Below, piece after piece: positions 1 to 10,700 of a DNA stretch of 64,000 bases. Numbering within the stretch: the first letter of the stretch is position 1; each line of letters begins with the position of its first letter. The position numbers and the translations under genes are program-made. The DNA is taken from positions 20,567,217 to 20,631,216 of the forward strand of contig OZ020246.1 in the NCBI GenBank assembly GCA_963971285.1, in the 5' to 3' direction. The notes under the pieces are model-generated. The model saw nothing but the letters and a program-made list of their open reading frames with translations. It was not told the DNA's origin and ran no database searches. The DNA comes from Astropecten irregularis. Lineage: Eukaryota > Echinodermata > Asteroidea > Paxillosida > Astropectinidae.

Positions 1-614
1 AAGTATGTGAGCATTCCTGTACAGCATATATGTGTGGTGTGACGCTGCTGTTACAGTTTCACACAGTGAAACAGTTGCCATTTTGTTTTGTAACAAAAAA
101 CGTTTCAAACCACCATCAATTGAAACGTTTCTACATCCAACTTTTTTTGTTTAGCTTTAATTCAAAATGAATATAGACCTGTTCAGCCCTGGTGAACATT
201 GTCAACATGAATACCAATGGGTTTTTCCATTTGAATAAGACTGCATTTCATCAACATGAATTTTACGACATTTTTATCACTTCTTTTAACTACCGTTATA
301 TAAAAAAAAGTTTGCATAGAATGTTCAGACAGTTAGGCTTGTGCATATAGCATGACACAATACCGTCATGCGTCATAAAGTCAGCAAACAATGCACACCG
401 CATAAATATTGATGGGGCCCTTGACTCAGGCATATTATTACAAATTTGCGATACCGACCAAAAATGTTTGAATGAACTTCTAAATGGTGCATAATATACA
501 GTGCGGTGTACACGATAAACCTGGCTTTTGTGAAATGACTGTAGACACCCCTTTTTCACACGCACAGAGGCCACACCCCCTTACCCTATGGAGATAATTT
601 TATGGTGATGATCA

Positions 615-857
615 GGAGCCAAATTCATAGAGCTGCTTAAGCAAAAGAATTGCTTAAGCATGAAAAATCTTCCTTTATCAAACAGGAATGCCAACCAAAT
701 TTCATGTGATGTTTATACTGCTTTTGACTTGTATTCGGTCATTGTTTGCTGAGCATAACATTCACAAGGAGTTTTGGTTGGCATACTGATTTTATTGACC
801 AGGGTTTTTGGTGCTTAGCAAAATTTGGTGCTTAAGCAGCTCTATGAAAATGGCCCC
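615..857. repeat. MITE-C copy 1
   Basis: About 243 bp with imperfect inverted ends (GGAGCCAAATTCATAGAGCTGCTTAAGC ... and its complement ending TGGCCCC). Related copies are at 17734-17963 and 53157-53574. No coding content. Confidence 0.7.
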
Positions 858-899
858 TGTCCATGCACACTATACACACACTGTACACGCTCATGCCAC

Positions 900-1448
900 C
901 ATGGTTTGCCACGCCACCATGGTTTGCCACTCCACTTGCCAAACCAAACAGTGTTTGTTACTTCTAGTCTTGTTTACTTCCCTAGTACAATACCTCCAGA
1001 CAGACAGTGAGCAAACATTACGGACTGTTAGCTTAAAACCACAGGATCACATTGACAGACTCGATCCAGTCCCGACAGACTGAACCAGGACCCAGTTGGT
1101 TCTGGTGTCAAGTGGTGCACGGGGCACCTACCTCGTACCTGTACCCTGACAGTAAAAACATATGCACAAGAGGATTTTGTGCACCACCAAATCGATATTC
1201 TGCAGCTCTGCTGAAAAATCAAACCAAGCACTATCAACAGTTACATGTACTGCCAGGCAATAGGCCTTTTTTAAGGTGCATCCATCCTGCATTTGAAGCA
1301 GTGCAATCAAACCGAGGCTTGGATTCAAAATAGTCTGGTACCCGTTTTCTTTTCCATTGAAGGCTATACAAGAGGGTGAGAAAATGGATACGTCATGAAT
1401 AAGGTCTATAGAGGTTCCTGAATAAGAGCTTGCCGATAACCCATTTGC
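900..1448. other. No gene recognised
   Basis: Contains a short tandem of GCCACCATGGTTTGCCAC (two copies near 896-933) and short open frames on both strands without splice or homology support. I see no further structure. Confidence 0.4.
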
Positions 1449-1711
1449 AGGGCTTGAATTTCGAGAAAAAAAGCACCGGACAGCAGGTCTAGTAACTCAA
1501 GCTATTTACTAGACCTGAACTTTTTTCACTAGACCTGTGGCATTCATGTACATTGTATGCAATTCCAGGTATTGTGTCAAAAATCATCAATTTAGAAGCC
1601 ATTTTTTTTGTGCAAGGAAAAAAACCCACTAGACAGTCGGACTTGTGCAGTTCACACTTTACTAGACCGACACGACACGGTCCTTGGTCTAGTGGATATT
1701 TCGAACCCTGC
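1449..1711. repeat. MITE-G copy 1
   Basis: About 263 bp with inverted ends (CAGGGCTTGAATTTCGA ... TTTCGAACCCTG) and several CTAGACC words in both orientations. Other copies are at 22445-22713 and 36944-37243. The 114-aa open frame on + here lies partly in this repeat and is not a gene. Confidence 0.75.
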
Positions 1712-1949
1712 ATTTGTATGAATTACAAGCTGATTAGAATTTACTGCTGCTGTGGATATCGTACAGGACAAGACTCCAAGATTCTAACCCAAGCAATCCT
1801 ACGGACAGTAACATTTATCCTACCACATGGATGCAATCCTACACATGTTTCTATCAAGGCAAGCCCCCATTGCCATTTTCAAACATGTCTTTTTTAGCAC
1901 AAATCTCACAAGGGCAAAAGAACTTTCAAAATGAGAGTGAGAAAACCCA

Positions 1950-2035
1950 TTTGAGCCTGGAATGGAGTTGAACCTGAAGACCGTTGGTTTGATACACAAG
2001 TCCTCAATGGCCATAGGAGCCCTGGGATCGTGAGT
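1950..2035 (-). repeat. Weak tRNA-derived SINE trace
   Basis: On the minus strand GGTTCAACTCC (1974-1964) matches a pol III B box, with a tRNA-like stem around it. No clear A box or tail was seen, so this is at best a decayed fragment. Confidence 0.35.
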
Positions 2036-2817
2036 CTGGGCATTTCTAAGAAGCCTGCATCACTCAAGAGCCATAACCCTATTACACATCAGGTATCTCT
2101 TATCACTCTACATGATACATGTGGCTCTATGGTCAAAGCACATGGACACAGTATACGGGATTGTATACAGTGCAAACCTGCATTAGTTTAACACTGTAGA
2201 TCCGGTATGTCTTAGCGTAGCAAACCCAATGTCATGTGTCTCACGATAGCCGCACATGCCACATGAGGCAACTTAATACCGGCAATCAGTTCCAGGCAAT
2301 CTCCAACTAACATTCATCTTGAATATCATTGGGAATAGTGAGAACTACAAATGACCTTTGCACTAACAAGCTTTTCCTCTTGCATGCGGTGAAATGCCTC
2401 CAAGTTGCCTGTCAAAGTTGCCTCATGAGACATGGCCCTAAGACAACCTCACTCGATTTTGGTATCTACAGACGTCAAGGGCTTTTTGCAACTTTTCAGG
2501 TGAAGAACAGATTTAATTCTGTAAAATATACATGTAGTAACAGTCAAATGAATCATCATAGCCAAATACAAACGGTTAGGCCTACACCAATCAACAATGG
2601 GTAAGATCGGAAGTAGTCAGAATCATTTTGTTCAATTTTTATCAGGTCACGTACAAAAAAATAGGGTAATTGGTCTGTTTACAATCAAAAGATTGATTTC
2701 GTTTCCCATAATTTGTCTCCCTTATCAAAACCGCAACTTTCAATGCCAGACGCTGAACACATAAAGATAAAAGTAGAATGCAAAGAGATGCTGTTCTAGC
2801 TTCATCAACAAGTGGAC
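2036..2817. other. No gene recognised
   Basis: Unique-looking AT-rich DNA. Short open frames only, none with convincing splice borders. Confidence 0.4.
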
Positions 2818-2973
2818 CAGGAGCCGATTTCACTAACGTTTCGTGATCATCGATACAGCCAAAATCCATCGATAAACAGAAAATTGCTACGCAAAGTAGC
2901 GATCATTTTTCCATTTAGCAATGGATTTGGGCTTTAGCGCTGATCGCAAATCTTTAGTGAAATATCAGCCCCT
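2818..2973. repeat. MITE-A copy 1 (palindromic)
   Basis: About 155 bp, almost fully self-complementary: TTTCACTAACG and AAATCCATCGATAAAC on the left are mirrored by ATGGATTTGGGC and TTTAGTGAAA on the right. A second copy is at 28612-28764. Confidence 0.75.
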
Positions 2974-3256
2974 GAAGTTGTTCAGTGGCTGGAAATGCTG
3001 TTTTTCTTAAGTACGTAAAGTAAGTTCTGTCTTGTGTAATGAATGATTCCGTGGCCACTCCTCCTTGTCCTCTGCGGACCACCCCTCGGTGGTTGGAGAC
3101 AGACAGGATGAAAAGACAGACACTTTCATATGGATTGAAGGGGGTAGGGGGGAGGGGGAGACAGCAAAGGGAGAGAGGGTTGACTGACCTCATCAGGTCG
3201 GTATTAAACCTTATCACATCAGCAAAAGTCCCTTCTGAATCCTGATGGTGTTTTGT

Positions 3257-3278
3257 CTCTCTCTCTCTCTCTCTCTTA
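3257..3278 (+). repeat. (TC)n microsatellite
   Basis: Eleven-odd TC units just outside the transposon. The tract followed by TTAAG looks like a splice acceptor, but no supported exon follows. Confidence 0.7.
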
Positions 3279-3457
3279 AGGCTCAGTCTATCAACGAAGG
3301 CATCCAAATTGACCACGCTTATGTCGCCATGATCATCCGTTATTAACATCATCTCTTGCAGGTTTTGTCTCCAGAGGTGAACGCTCTCAGCCCTCGTGGA
3401 GTCGGAGGAGTTAACCCATCTATTTGGGCATAAGGAGCCTTTGAATGAAGACATACT

Positions 3458-3464
3458 GTACATC
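3458..3464. other. Target-site duplication, left copy
   Basis: GTACATC immediately outside the left TIR, repeated in direct orientation at 13107-13113. Seven bases match; the eighth base on either side differs. P elements normally make 8 bp, so either this group makes 7 or one base has changed. Confidence 0.85.
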
Positions 3465-3496
3465 CATAGAGCTACAAACAGAAGGAGTTCGAACTT
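3464..3496 (+). repeat. Left terminal inverted repeat of the transposon
   Basis: The 33 bases here are the exact reverse complement of 13075-13107. The repeat starts CCATAGAGCTAC and ends GAGTTCGAACTT. The first C may belong to the target duplication. The similarity stops sharply at 3497, so the repeat has a defined inner edge. Confidence 0.95.
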
Positions 3497-3654
3497 TCCA
3501 GCTTCAAAGAAAAGTATGACCGTCGCCGGCCTGGGCCCCAAGGCTGTTTAAGACTGTTTTACGACCGTAAAATAAACACCAATTAGCGCGCTGCCAGCTG
3601 GCAATCCTCTCGAAGATACGGGTGTATTGTGGGTACTTCTTCGAATGACGCGTT

Positions 3655-3689
3655 GTGCGCATGTGCAGTCGAGTACGTTCTGTTTAAAG
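3655..3689 (+). promoter_or_regulatory. Putative gene A promoter/leader with NRF-1-like motif
   Basis: GTGCGCATGTGC at 3655-3666 resembles an NRF-1 site (consensus YGCGCAYGCGCR) and lies just before the strong AAGATGG start context of gene A at 3690. A similar TGCGCATGCGG occurs at 12813-12823, in the expected 5' region of gene B. No TATA box is evident. The regulatory role is inferred. Confidence 0.3.
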
Positions 3690-3999
3690 ATGGCGGCCTC
3701 CGAAGACAACGTGTCGGAATTTGCTGGCGTTGATTTGGGAGATTTTGAGCCGTCGGACTTTGACGAAAATGACACAAATCTGAAAGAAATCGTGGCAAGC
3801 ATTGAAGCTGACGAAGATATAGGCAGCAGTTTCTGCGTCTGCAACGGAAATCCGTCAACAGACATGATAACATGCGACAGCGAAACTTGTCCGATGATAT
3901 GGTTTCATCCCGAGTGCGTAAATATGGTGGAGAAAGATCTTCGAGAACTCGGAGAAGAAGAAACGTGGTACTGTGATTTTTGCAAGCCGTCAACTTCAG
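3690..3999 (+). CDS. Gene A exon 1: acidic N-terminus and PHD finger
   Basis: Runs from ATG at 3690 to the donor CTTCAG|GTAGGT; it ends in phase 1. It encodes residues 1-103 and the whole PHD zinc finger. The Trp before the zinc-binding His and the Asp-Met-Ile stretch fit the aromatic-cage layout of H3K4me3-reading PHD fingers. Binding itself is not shown by the sequence. Confidence 0.87.
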
Positions 4000-6187
4000 G
4001 TAGGTTACAATCATACATGTTTATAGAATTAATTTTGGATAAAACATTTTGTACTGCAATAAGCACGATAACTTTGAGTACGTAAGACCACAGAGCTACA
4101 AAAGACTGAGCTTAAACAACATGTTAGTTGGGTTGAGCATCGTGTTCATAGTCGTCGTACATGTACAGTGCTTACAATACAATGTTAGCCATTTATTCTA
4201 TCTTTCTGTCTTCTGATCTATGCTAAGGATGCTGGGCCCGAAATATATTTTTTTTACTGGTGGCTACAGTTCAGGGTGCACTGCATTCAACCATTGAGAA
4301 ACAGCAACCAAATTTGGAAATATCAGGGGTGTGATTTGTCAGGAAAAATCCTGATTTCAGGATTTTTTTTCTCACTTTTAATACCTGCACAAAAGTATAG
4401 GAGACGTTTGATTTTCAGGATTTTTTTTATACGTTTTCAGGATTTTTTATGTTAGTACAATCACAGCCTTGAAATATGGAGGATTGATCTCAGTCATTTG
4501 GGCAATTTCTTTTTTTGGTAATGACAAATGAAATGTTAGTAACATTTGAAAGAATTCCACTGATTTTATTTGAATTGATAAATGTTATTTCAAACGGTTT
4601 GTGTTTTTTTTTTCTTGAACAGCTGAAGTTAGGTCTTCTCCAATCAACCCGGGCCTAAATGACAACCAGACAAAGCCAAAAGACGGGGGTCAGCAAGTAA
4701 AGGACAAGCGCAAGGACAGTGATGCAAGCCAAGCCACAGCTAAAAGAAAACGTGGTAGGTTTTCATTTATTTCACCAGAGAAAAAAACTATTGAAGAGAA
4801 CCAATGATGTGGGAATTATTGGATTATTGATTGTGTTCATTGAGAAAATAATGATCAATGAAAAATAAATGGGAAGTGCCCCCCCTCCACAACAACAACA
4901 AAAGACAAAAAGTAACTAAAAGTAAAAAGAAATTTAAAATGTTTGTAATAGTATAATTGCACGAAACAAATTACATGTACATGTGCTGTACTTCTGAGTC
5001 ACTTGTTTGTAACATCGTCATGGCAAACAAACTGCATGTATACATCTGAAGTTAAAAACCATTTTGCCCCATCATGGCACATGTTGCTAGCGAAGTTATT
5101 TTAACAGGTTCACTTTATCAATCAATCTTTGTAAATTCAATTTTTGTTTGTATTAATTTCAGGGATTTCTAGACCTCCAGCAGTGTTCGAGGAGAATGAT
5201 GCACTGAAGGATGCTGTAAACTACCACACAACTTCACTTCAAGAAATGAAGGAGCACCCCATGTTCAGCCTGAAAACTACAACATCTATTCAAGTCCTGT
5301 CACTTGTGTCGCATCTTCTCTTATGCCTCCACACTGAAGCATTTGTTGCATTTTGCAAAAGTTCTGTTGCTTGTATATGGGAGAGTCTCAGCTGTGGTGC
5401 CAATTCCAAGTTGAAGCCAGAAGGATATGAGGCAATGTGGGTTGGGTTTGTTAACTCAAAACGTAAGCTAATTGGCCAATGGAATATAATGATAAATACA
5501 TGTACATTAGACCCTAATATGTCAACCCACTCCCATCTTACATTTAATTATTTACTCCAGTTGGTTTTTGGCAAACTCATTAAAGCCAGGAATGCAAAAG
5601 ATGTACCCACGGAAGAGACGGCTAACCCACAACCATTGGACAAATGTGAAGAGGTTGTTTTACGTTATGTTGCAGGGTACATACCATTTGCCCTTATGAA
5701 GAGATTCCAAAGTCAAATAAATCCAACCGCTAAAATGTATTGCCACTTTCTGTCATCTTGGCAGGTATCTTGTATTAATACTTGTAAATCATTCCTCGAT
5801 TATACCAATGAATGGATCGACGTCCAAAATAGAGGCGGGTTATTTAAAGTTTCGGATAATGTATATATGTTTTTTAGATCCATAGAGGTAATTTGCCGCC
5901 AGTTCTTAACTAAACATAATTTGGAAAGTATGCAGACTGTAAATATAAATGATTTTCTCTTTGAAAAAACATCACAAAATTTCAGAGTTCAAAGTTACTG
6001 GTGTGGTTTAATTAAGGACAAGATCAATGGTGAACCTTCTAAAAAATTGTTAGATGTTGTTGCTAGGTTCTACATTAAGATAAGAACTAAGGCTTTTATT
6101 AAAGTTTATCTACAGATTAAGAAGTCAAATAAAACTGTTTCCAAGAAGGCAGAGAAGGCTCTTCGAAAGGATCTGGCTACAAAATGA
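3690..6187 (+). CDS. Gene A: PHD-finger protein with P-transposase-like C-terminal region (3 exons, 488 aa)
   Basis: Exons 3690-3999, 4623-4754 and 5163-6187 join in frame (both introns phase 1, GT..AG) and give 488 codons plus TGA. The start at 3690 has a strong context (AAGATGG); an in-frame ATG at 3645 would add 15 residues but its context is poor. An acidic N-terminus (about 1-48) is followed by a C4HC3 PHD finger (about 49-100): Cys-x-Cys, MITCD, the TrpPheHis-x2-Cys core and a final WYCDFC. Its spacing resembles ING-family PHDs that read H3K4me3. Exon 2 is a Lys/Asp/Ser-rich linker ending KRKRG, a possible nuclear localisation signal. Exon 3 has YVAGYI followed by a QNRGGLF segment, similar to the C-terminal region of P/THAP9 transposases. 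Inferred role: chromatin-reading partner subunit of the transposase from gene B, with which it converges. An AATAAA lies at 6659-6664. Confidence 0.85.
4325..4470. repeat. Possible small MITE in gene A intron 1
   Basis: The ends AGGGGTGTGATTT and ACAATCACAGCCT form an imperfect inverted pair. The interior repeats TCAGGATTTTTT three times. It lies between exons 1 and 2 (intron 4000-4622) and has no coding content. It could instead be a local simple-repeat expansion. Confidence 0.35.
4623..4754 (+). CDS. Gene A exon 2: charged linker
   Basis: Acceptor TTGAACAG|CT and donor CGTG|GTAGGT bound a 132-bp exon that keeps phase 1 on both sides. It encodes a 44-residue hydrophilic segment rich in Lys, Asp, Gln and Ser and ending KRKRG, a possible nuclear localisation signal. 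It has no other recognisable domain. Confidence 0.82.
5163..6187 (+). CDS. Gene A exon 3: P-transposase-like C-terminal region
   Basis: Acceptor TAATTTCAG|GG; the frame stays open for 1,025 bp to TGA at 6185-6187. The exon is mostly helical-looking sequence. EEVVLRYVAGYI, then a Cys-x3-Ser-Ser-Trp stretch, then QNRGGLF...V, then an IEVICRQF helix, follow the order seen after the catalytic domain in P-element and THAP9-type transposases (typically 'hAGYhhxK ... LKNRGGLhxPS ... E'). The match is by eye and moderate. The Lys-rich end could bind DNA or act as a nuclear signal. Confidence 0.8.
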
Positions 6188-6471
6188 GTATGTACATAAC
6201 ATTAATATCTTTCTTAAGATTTCCACCACTTCAAGTTTCACAGGGACTTTTTACCTGACATCATAGATTCATGCAAGACTGGGAGATTTGCACGAAGAGG
6301 CAAATAACATGTATAAGGCAGTTGGCAGAAGCACCATGTAAATACATATACTGTATAATCTTTTATAGGGTGTGAAATTTAACCTACTGTCCAAATATTA
6401 ATTTAAAACCAATTTGCTATTTAAAATATCAATGAAATTCATGAATATTAAATGGTTTTGGTAGCGAGATA

Positions 6472-6547
6472 GATATGCAAATTTGGCTTGCCCTTCACTG
6501 ACATGGATGAACACTTGTCAATGAAGGGCAAGCCAAATTTGCATATC
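6472..6547. terminator. Long hairpin between the convergent gene ends
   Basis: The arms 6472-6500 and 6519-6547 are 29 bp each with one mismatch (6498 against 6521) and an 18-bp loop. It sits 285 bp after the stop of gene A and before its AATAAA at 6659-6664; gene B's stop is at 7413 on the other strand. A perfectly placed structure between two convergent transcripts may help 3' end formation or block read-through. Alternatively it is a small nested MITE. Function is inferred. Confidence 0.6.
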
Positions 6548-6658
6548 AATGAAATTGTTCACCATTCTTAAAATGTCATTCTCATGTTCAACAGAAGATT
6601 CATACCTATGTAAAGCAGCTTGTTCTCGAAAGCTTAAAGCACTGTCCTTTCCAGTAGT

Positions 6659-6664
6659 AATAAA
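6659..6664 (+). promoter_or_regulatory. Polyadenylation signal, gene A
   Basis: AATAAA 472 bp after the gene A stop codon, the first canonical signal downstream on + after the hairpin. Confidence 0.5.
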
Positions 6665-6719
6665 ATACTGTGATATTTTAGTTATTTAAAGATATTTATA
6701 TCACTGGTCAATCTTATAC

Positions 6720-7175
6720 TTACATGTACCCTGCACATCATTCATGTATATAGTGTGTCGTTATATTTTCACTGTTATAATTGAAATGGCCACTTTAGAT
6801 TTATTTCAGTGCAGGTAGCCAGCTTCATAATTTTGCAATGAGCCTCTCAGTAATTCTGTGTCAAACACAGTACATGTATGACACACTGTACATCACTGTA
6901 AATTTATTTACATTATTTACATTTGTATTTTCACTATTAAGTTTGGAAGGGGCATATCACATGCGTTCTTATGTGAGCACTGAACTATCACAAAATTATG
7001 CGTTCATATTTAACCAGTTCAGTTATTATTAACAAGTTCAGTTCATGTACATAAAAGATTTGCAAGTCATTATAAATATTATATGTATCATGTACATCAT
7101 TTACACTATTACATTTGAAAGGGCCACATCAGATGCATTTCAGTGCAGCTTCTTGTATTGTATTACACTTTAACC
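6720..7175. repeat. Degenerate tandem repeat (about 165-bp unit) between the two genes
   Basis: Three diverged units share an order of blocks: a CATGTAC..CACTGT stretch, a TTTACATT..TTTCACT stretch, then a GAAAGGGGCC-A-CACATCAGATG-like block (around 6785, 6946 and 7116), twice followed by TTTCAGTGCAG. No coding content. Possible 3' UTR of either gene. TTTATT at 6800-6805 and 6903-6908 are AATAAA on the minus strand and could end gene B transcripts. Confidence 0.45.
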
Positions 7176-7412
7176 TTGTTGCCTTACTCAGTAGGAACAT
7201 TCCTTCTTTTGTGATTTACCATGCAGAATAAATGAATAAACGGTCCATGTTTGAACTTCTGAAAACAATTTCACTTTCAAGCGCCCGCTGTTATTTTTTT
7301 CAAGAGGACTTTATGTCCATAGCATAGGGTATATGCACATGAAATGGAATATTTTTTGTATGGGTCACCATGAGAAATCACACTTTCCCAAGACCATCTT
7401 ATGACCAATGTA

Positions 7413-7708
7413 CTATTTGTTTTTTGGTCTCTTGGGAAGTGGAGTGTTATCTAGCTTCGGTTGGTCCTCCTCTCTGTTTTTATTCTTACTATTACCCTTT
7501 TTAGATGCTCTCACAGCTGAAGCCGCAACATGCAGCACAAACATGTTGTGGCCAAACTGTTCAACAGTTGGGTTGTCACAACTTCCACCAGAGCCACGCT
7601 GTTTGGAGAAATACTCTTCCAAAGGATCTTGAGAGAACTTCTCACTCAGTAGGTATTTCACCCCAGGTTCTGTCAGTAGTGTTTTACCAAGCTCCACAAA
7701 CGAGTGAA
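7413..7708 (-). CDS. Gene B exon 5: last catalytic block and basic tail
   Basis: Acceptor GATTTCAG|TT restores the frame; the exon ends at TAG (7415-7413). It holds SEKFSQDPLEEYFSKQR and CDNPTVEQF, the P-family segment carrying the candidate third catalytic acid (Glu after QDPL). The protein then ends in a Lys/Arg/Asn-rich tail, a likely nuclear signal, where other P transposases continue into a C-terminal domain. Confidence 0.9.
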
Positions 7709-10700
7709 CTGAAATCAAAAGGAACAATCAGGGTGAGATATCTTCCTAAGTTCAATTTGTCATTTAAAAAACAAGTTGTCTGAAAGAGTATGATCTGACT
7801 TATATTTCTTCCATAATGTCAAGACATTGTTCAGATTTTGAAGGGAAAAAAGGTTTCTTTTTGAATCGGTTATGGAAATGTATACCGGTACCTTGTGTTC
7901 ATTTTGACTGTTGCAACTTGAACTGTTACAATTTGGAAGATTTGTAGACACAATTTTGTATTTTCTTGATGATCATGATATATTAAGTGTTCAACGATAC
8001 TGCATGAGATAATGCAGCAGACAAGGGGAAAGCAACATTTTGGATCCTCACAGTACAACCTTGCCTTTTTCACACAGCTACATAGATAAAACTTACCTGT
8101 AATTTTGATCCCTGCAAGAGTCTCTCTGCTCAGACACATCTTCTGCCTTGTCACCTTGTCCACATCCGGATAGCTGTCAGCTTCAGCCTTCCACTCATCT
8201 AGGAAGCCAAGGAAGTCCTCCAGCAGCCACTGAATTTAAAGAAAGATATTCAAAGGTCATTTCTTTCATACAGCAACAGCAAATTACCTGGGTAGTTGTT
8301 GACTGATTGGGACTTATTCAAACCCATTGTTCTTCGATAAAAGACCAAAACAGAAATGTTCACAGATTTACATATAACTTTCAGGGTATGAAGATGGTGC
8401 TGGTAAAAAGCCACTGTTAAATTTGTTCTGCCTGAAATGGTGTTTTTATCCAAAAATTAGTAAAACAACGACCGAAAATCTTTTTGATCTTTTAAAACAC
8501 TTTCTGAATGTTAAGTCATTGTTCAAATTTTGAAGGGTAAAAACGGTTCCATTTTTGAATCGGATATCTTGAAAATTACCTGGGTAGTTGTTGACTGATT
8601 GTGACTAATTCAAACCCATTGTTCTTTAATAATACATAACTGAGCTTCTGAACCTATGAGTTTGCAATGAATGATGTCACACTTTCATTCATTTCATCCC
8701 AATAAATTTAAGTGTTTTTACCTTGAAGCGCCAATCATCGGGGTCGGTGTAGGGCTGTAAGGCTGGCTTGCGTTTGCGATTGCCTTCATGACAGTTGGAG
8801 ACGTTCAGGCAGTCGAAAAATTGATCAAACTGTGACACGAACAACTCTGTGGACTTGGTATCGTGTCTCCCCTGGGCTTTGAAGGCGTTGTGCACTGTGG
8901 TACTCAAAACCTTTAAAAAATATAATAATATAACATTGTATTATTTTAAATGTACATGAATGTAAAATATGGTGAGGACACATGAAAGTAAATACAGAAA
9001 TAATAAATGAAAAGGTTATTGTCTAAAAGAAGTTTGACAGCAGCTCAGGTTGATTTCCAGACAATGGGTTGTACAACATGTGACCATCATTTATCTTGAT
9101 TAAAACTGATAAAATTAAATGAAATATCCATGTACCTGAGCAGCCATATATACGCGCATCCGTAGTGATGGGGTCAAGTGAAGGTGGTCATGTGTGATCT
9201 TGTGGAGTTTACGCAATCCTGGGGAGAAACGCTCCATCCCAACATCTGCATCGTAGAGTTTAACCAGTTGGCTCCACTTGATGTCTTGCTTCTTCAACTG
9301 TAGTGTATTAGTGAAACAAAAATACAGAAAAATGTTTTTTCACAACATACACTTACAAAGAAAGTCAAGAAACACAGAAAAGACAGATCATAATTATGTG
9401 TTCACCTGTGGTGGATCACACCATAATATCCAAGGTTAAGCTATATTTATATTGTGTCACAGAGCAAGTTTTTTGAGAAATATATTTCATGAGAAAAAAT
9501 ACCAGTGTGTATTCATGCTTTGCTTTTGAAATCACAAGTATTTTATGAACAAATTGCAATTTTCACTTGTTTATGTGTAGGACAAGAATTACATTGTTTC
9601 TCCGAGTGTAGTAAACATTGCACGACTTCAAGAGGAAAAGAAACATACATAGGCCCTAACCAATGGAATGAAAACACATTTTCATACAATTATTCTTACG
9701 TGTAAGTTTCTGGTTTTGTTGTTCCATCCGGAGTTTTCCCAGTTGTTACGTGTTGTCTTCATCAAGTGTGGCACATCGCAGAAAAAGTACACTCTTCTTG
9801 ATGGGTCATTTGGATTTGGTGCGTAGAAGAAGCCACCTTCTGGATCCATTTCCCCGAACATCTTGTAAAATCGCCGGTTGGATGATGCGCCATCTGACAC
9901 AAGGCCACGAACCTTAAATTCTGCCGCCTCCAAAAGCATGATGGCCTCTGTAATGATGGTTACCAACTGGAAACTTGTGGCTCCCGATGTTGCATAGTAC
10001 CCAATTGGCGCATGTAATGGCGAAAAAATACCTCGGACCATCAAAACCAGCACATGCGTAGCAACTGGGACCTCTTCATTATCTTGCCGACATCTCCTCT
10101 CAAAAGCCAAGATTTCATTCGCTATGTCACCGACATCAACAAAACCAACTATACGGCCAACACGATCATTATAAACAAGGTCAGACTTCACCTTCATCTC
10201 GTCAAAGGCAATGGTGACGTTTCTCTCGTGGTCTGCAATTGGCGAAATATCCCTGATGATTCGTTTAACCATATCACAATTGAAACCAAGTGTAGGGTTC
10301 CCAAAGTGGCTGTACGGATGGAGTGTACCTGGGTGAGGCAGGCGGACAAACCCACTCTCACGAAGAAGCTGGTACGCTGCAGATGACTTGCTTTGAAGGG
10401 CAATGCACCATCGTATTATTGCTGGATGCCAGCGCATACCCTTCCCCTTCAACAAACTCTCCTTTTGCTGTTTCCAAAGAAGCCCAGCTGGAGAATCATC
10501 ACCAAGAAGTTTCTTCATCGCCTCGTCTTCTTTAGTCAAGAAACCGTGAAGAATGCTCTGCTGGTCTGGCTGCAATACCTCACCTTCTTTGGCAACCATC
10601 TCTTCAATCTTGTCCTTGAGGTTTCCCATCTTCTGCTTTAATTGTGCCTTCTCTTGACTTAACTGGTTGGCTTTCTTGATGAGGTCTGCTTTACTCAAGA

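Noticed and set aside
3279..3345. Exon-like segment after the (TC)n tract on the plus strand
   Set aside because: TTAAG after a pyrimidine run imitates an acceptor, but only 22 codons stay open and nothing is recognisable.
2954..3541. 195-aa open frame on the minus strand at the left border
   Set aside because: It crosses the transposon boundary and a (TC)n microsatellite, and has no domain or splice sites.
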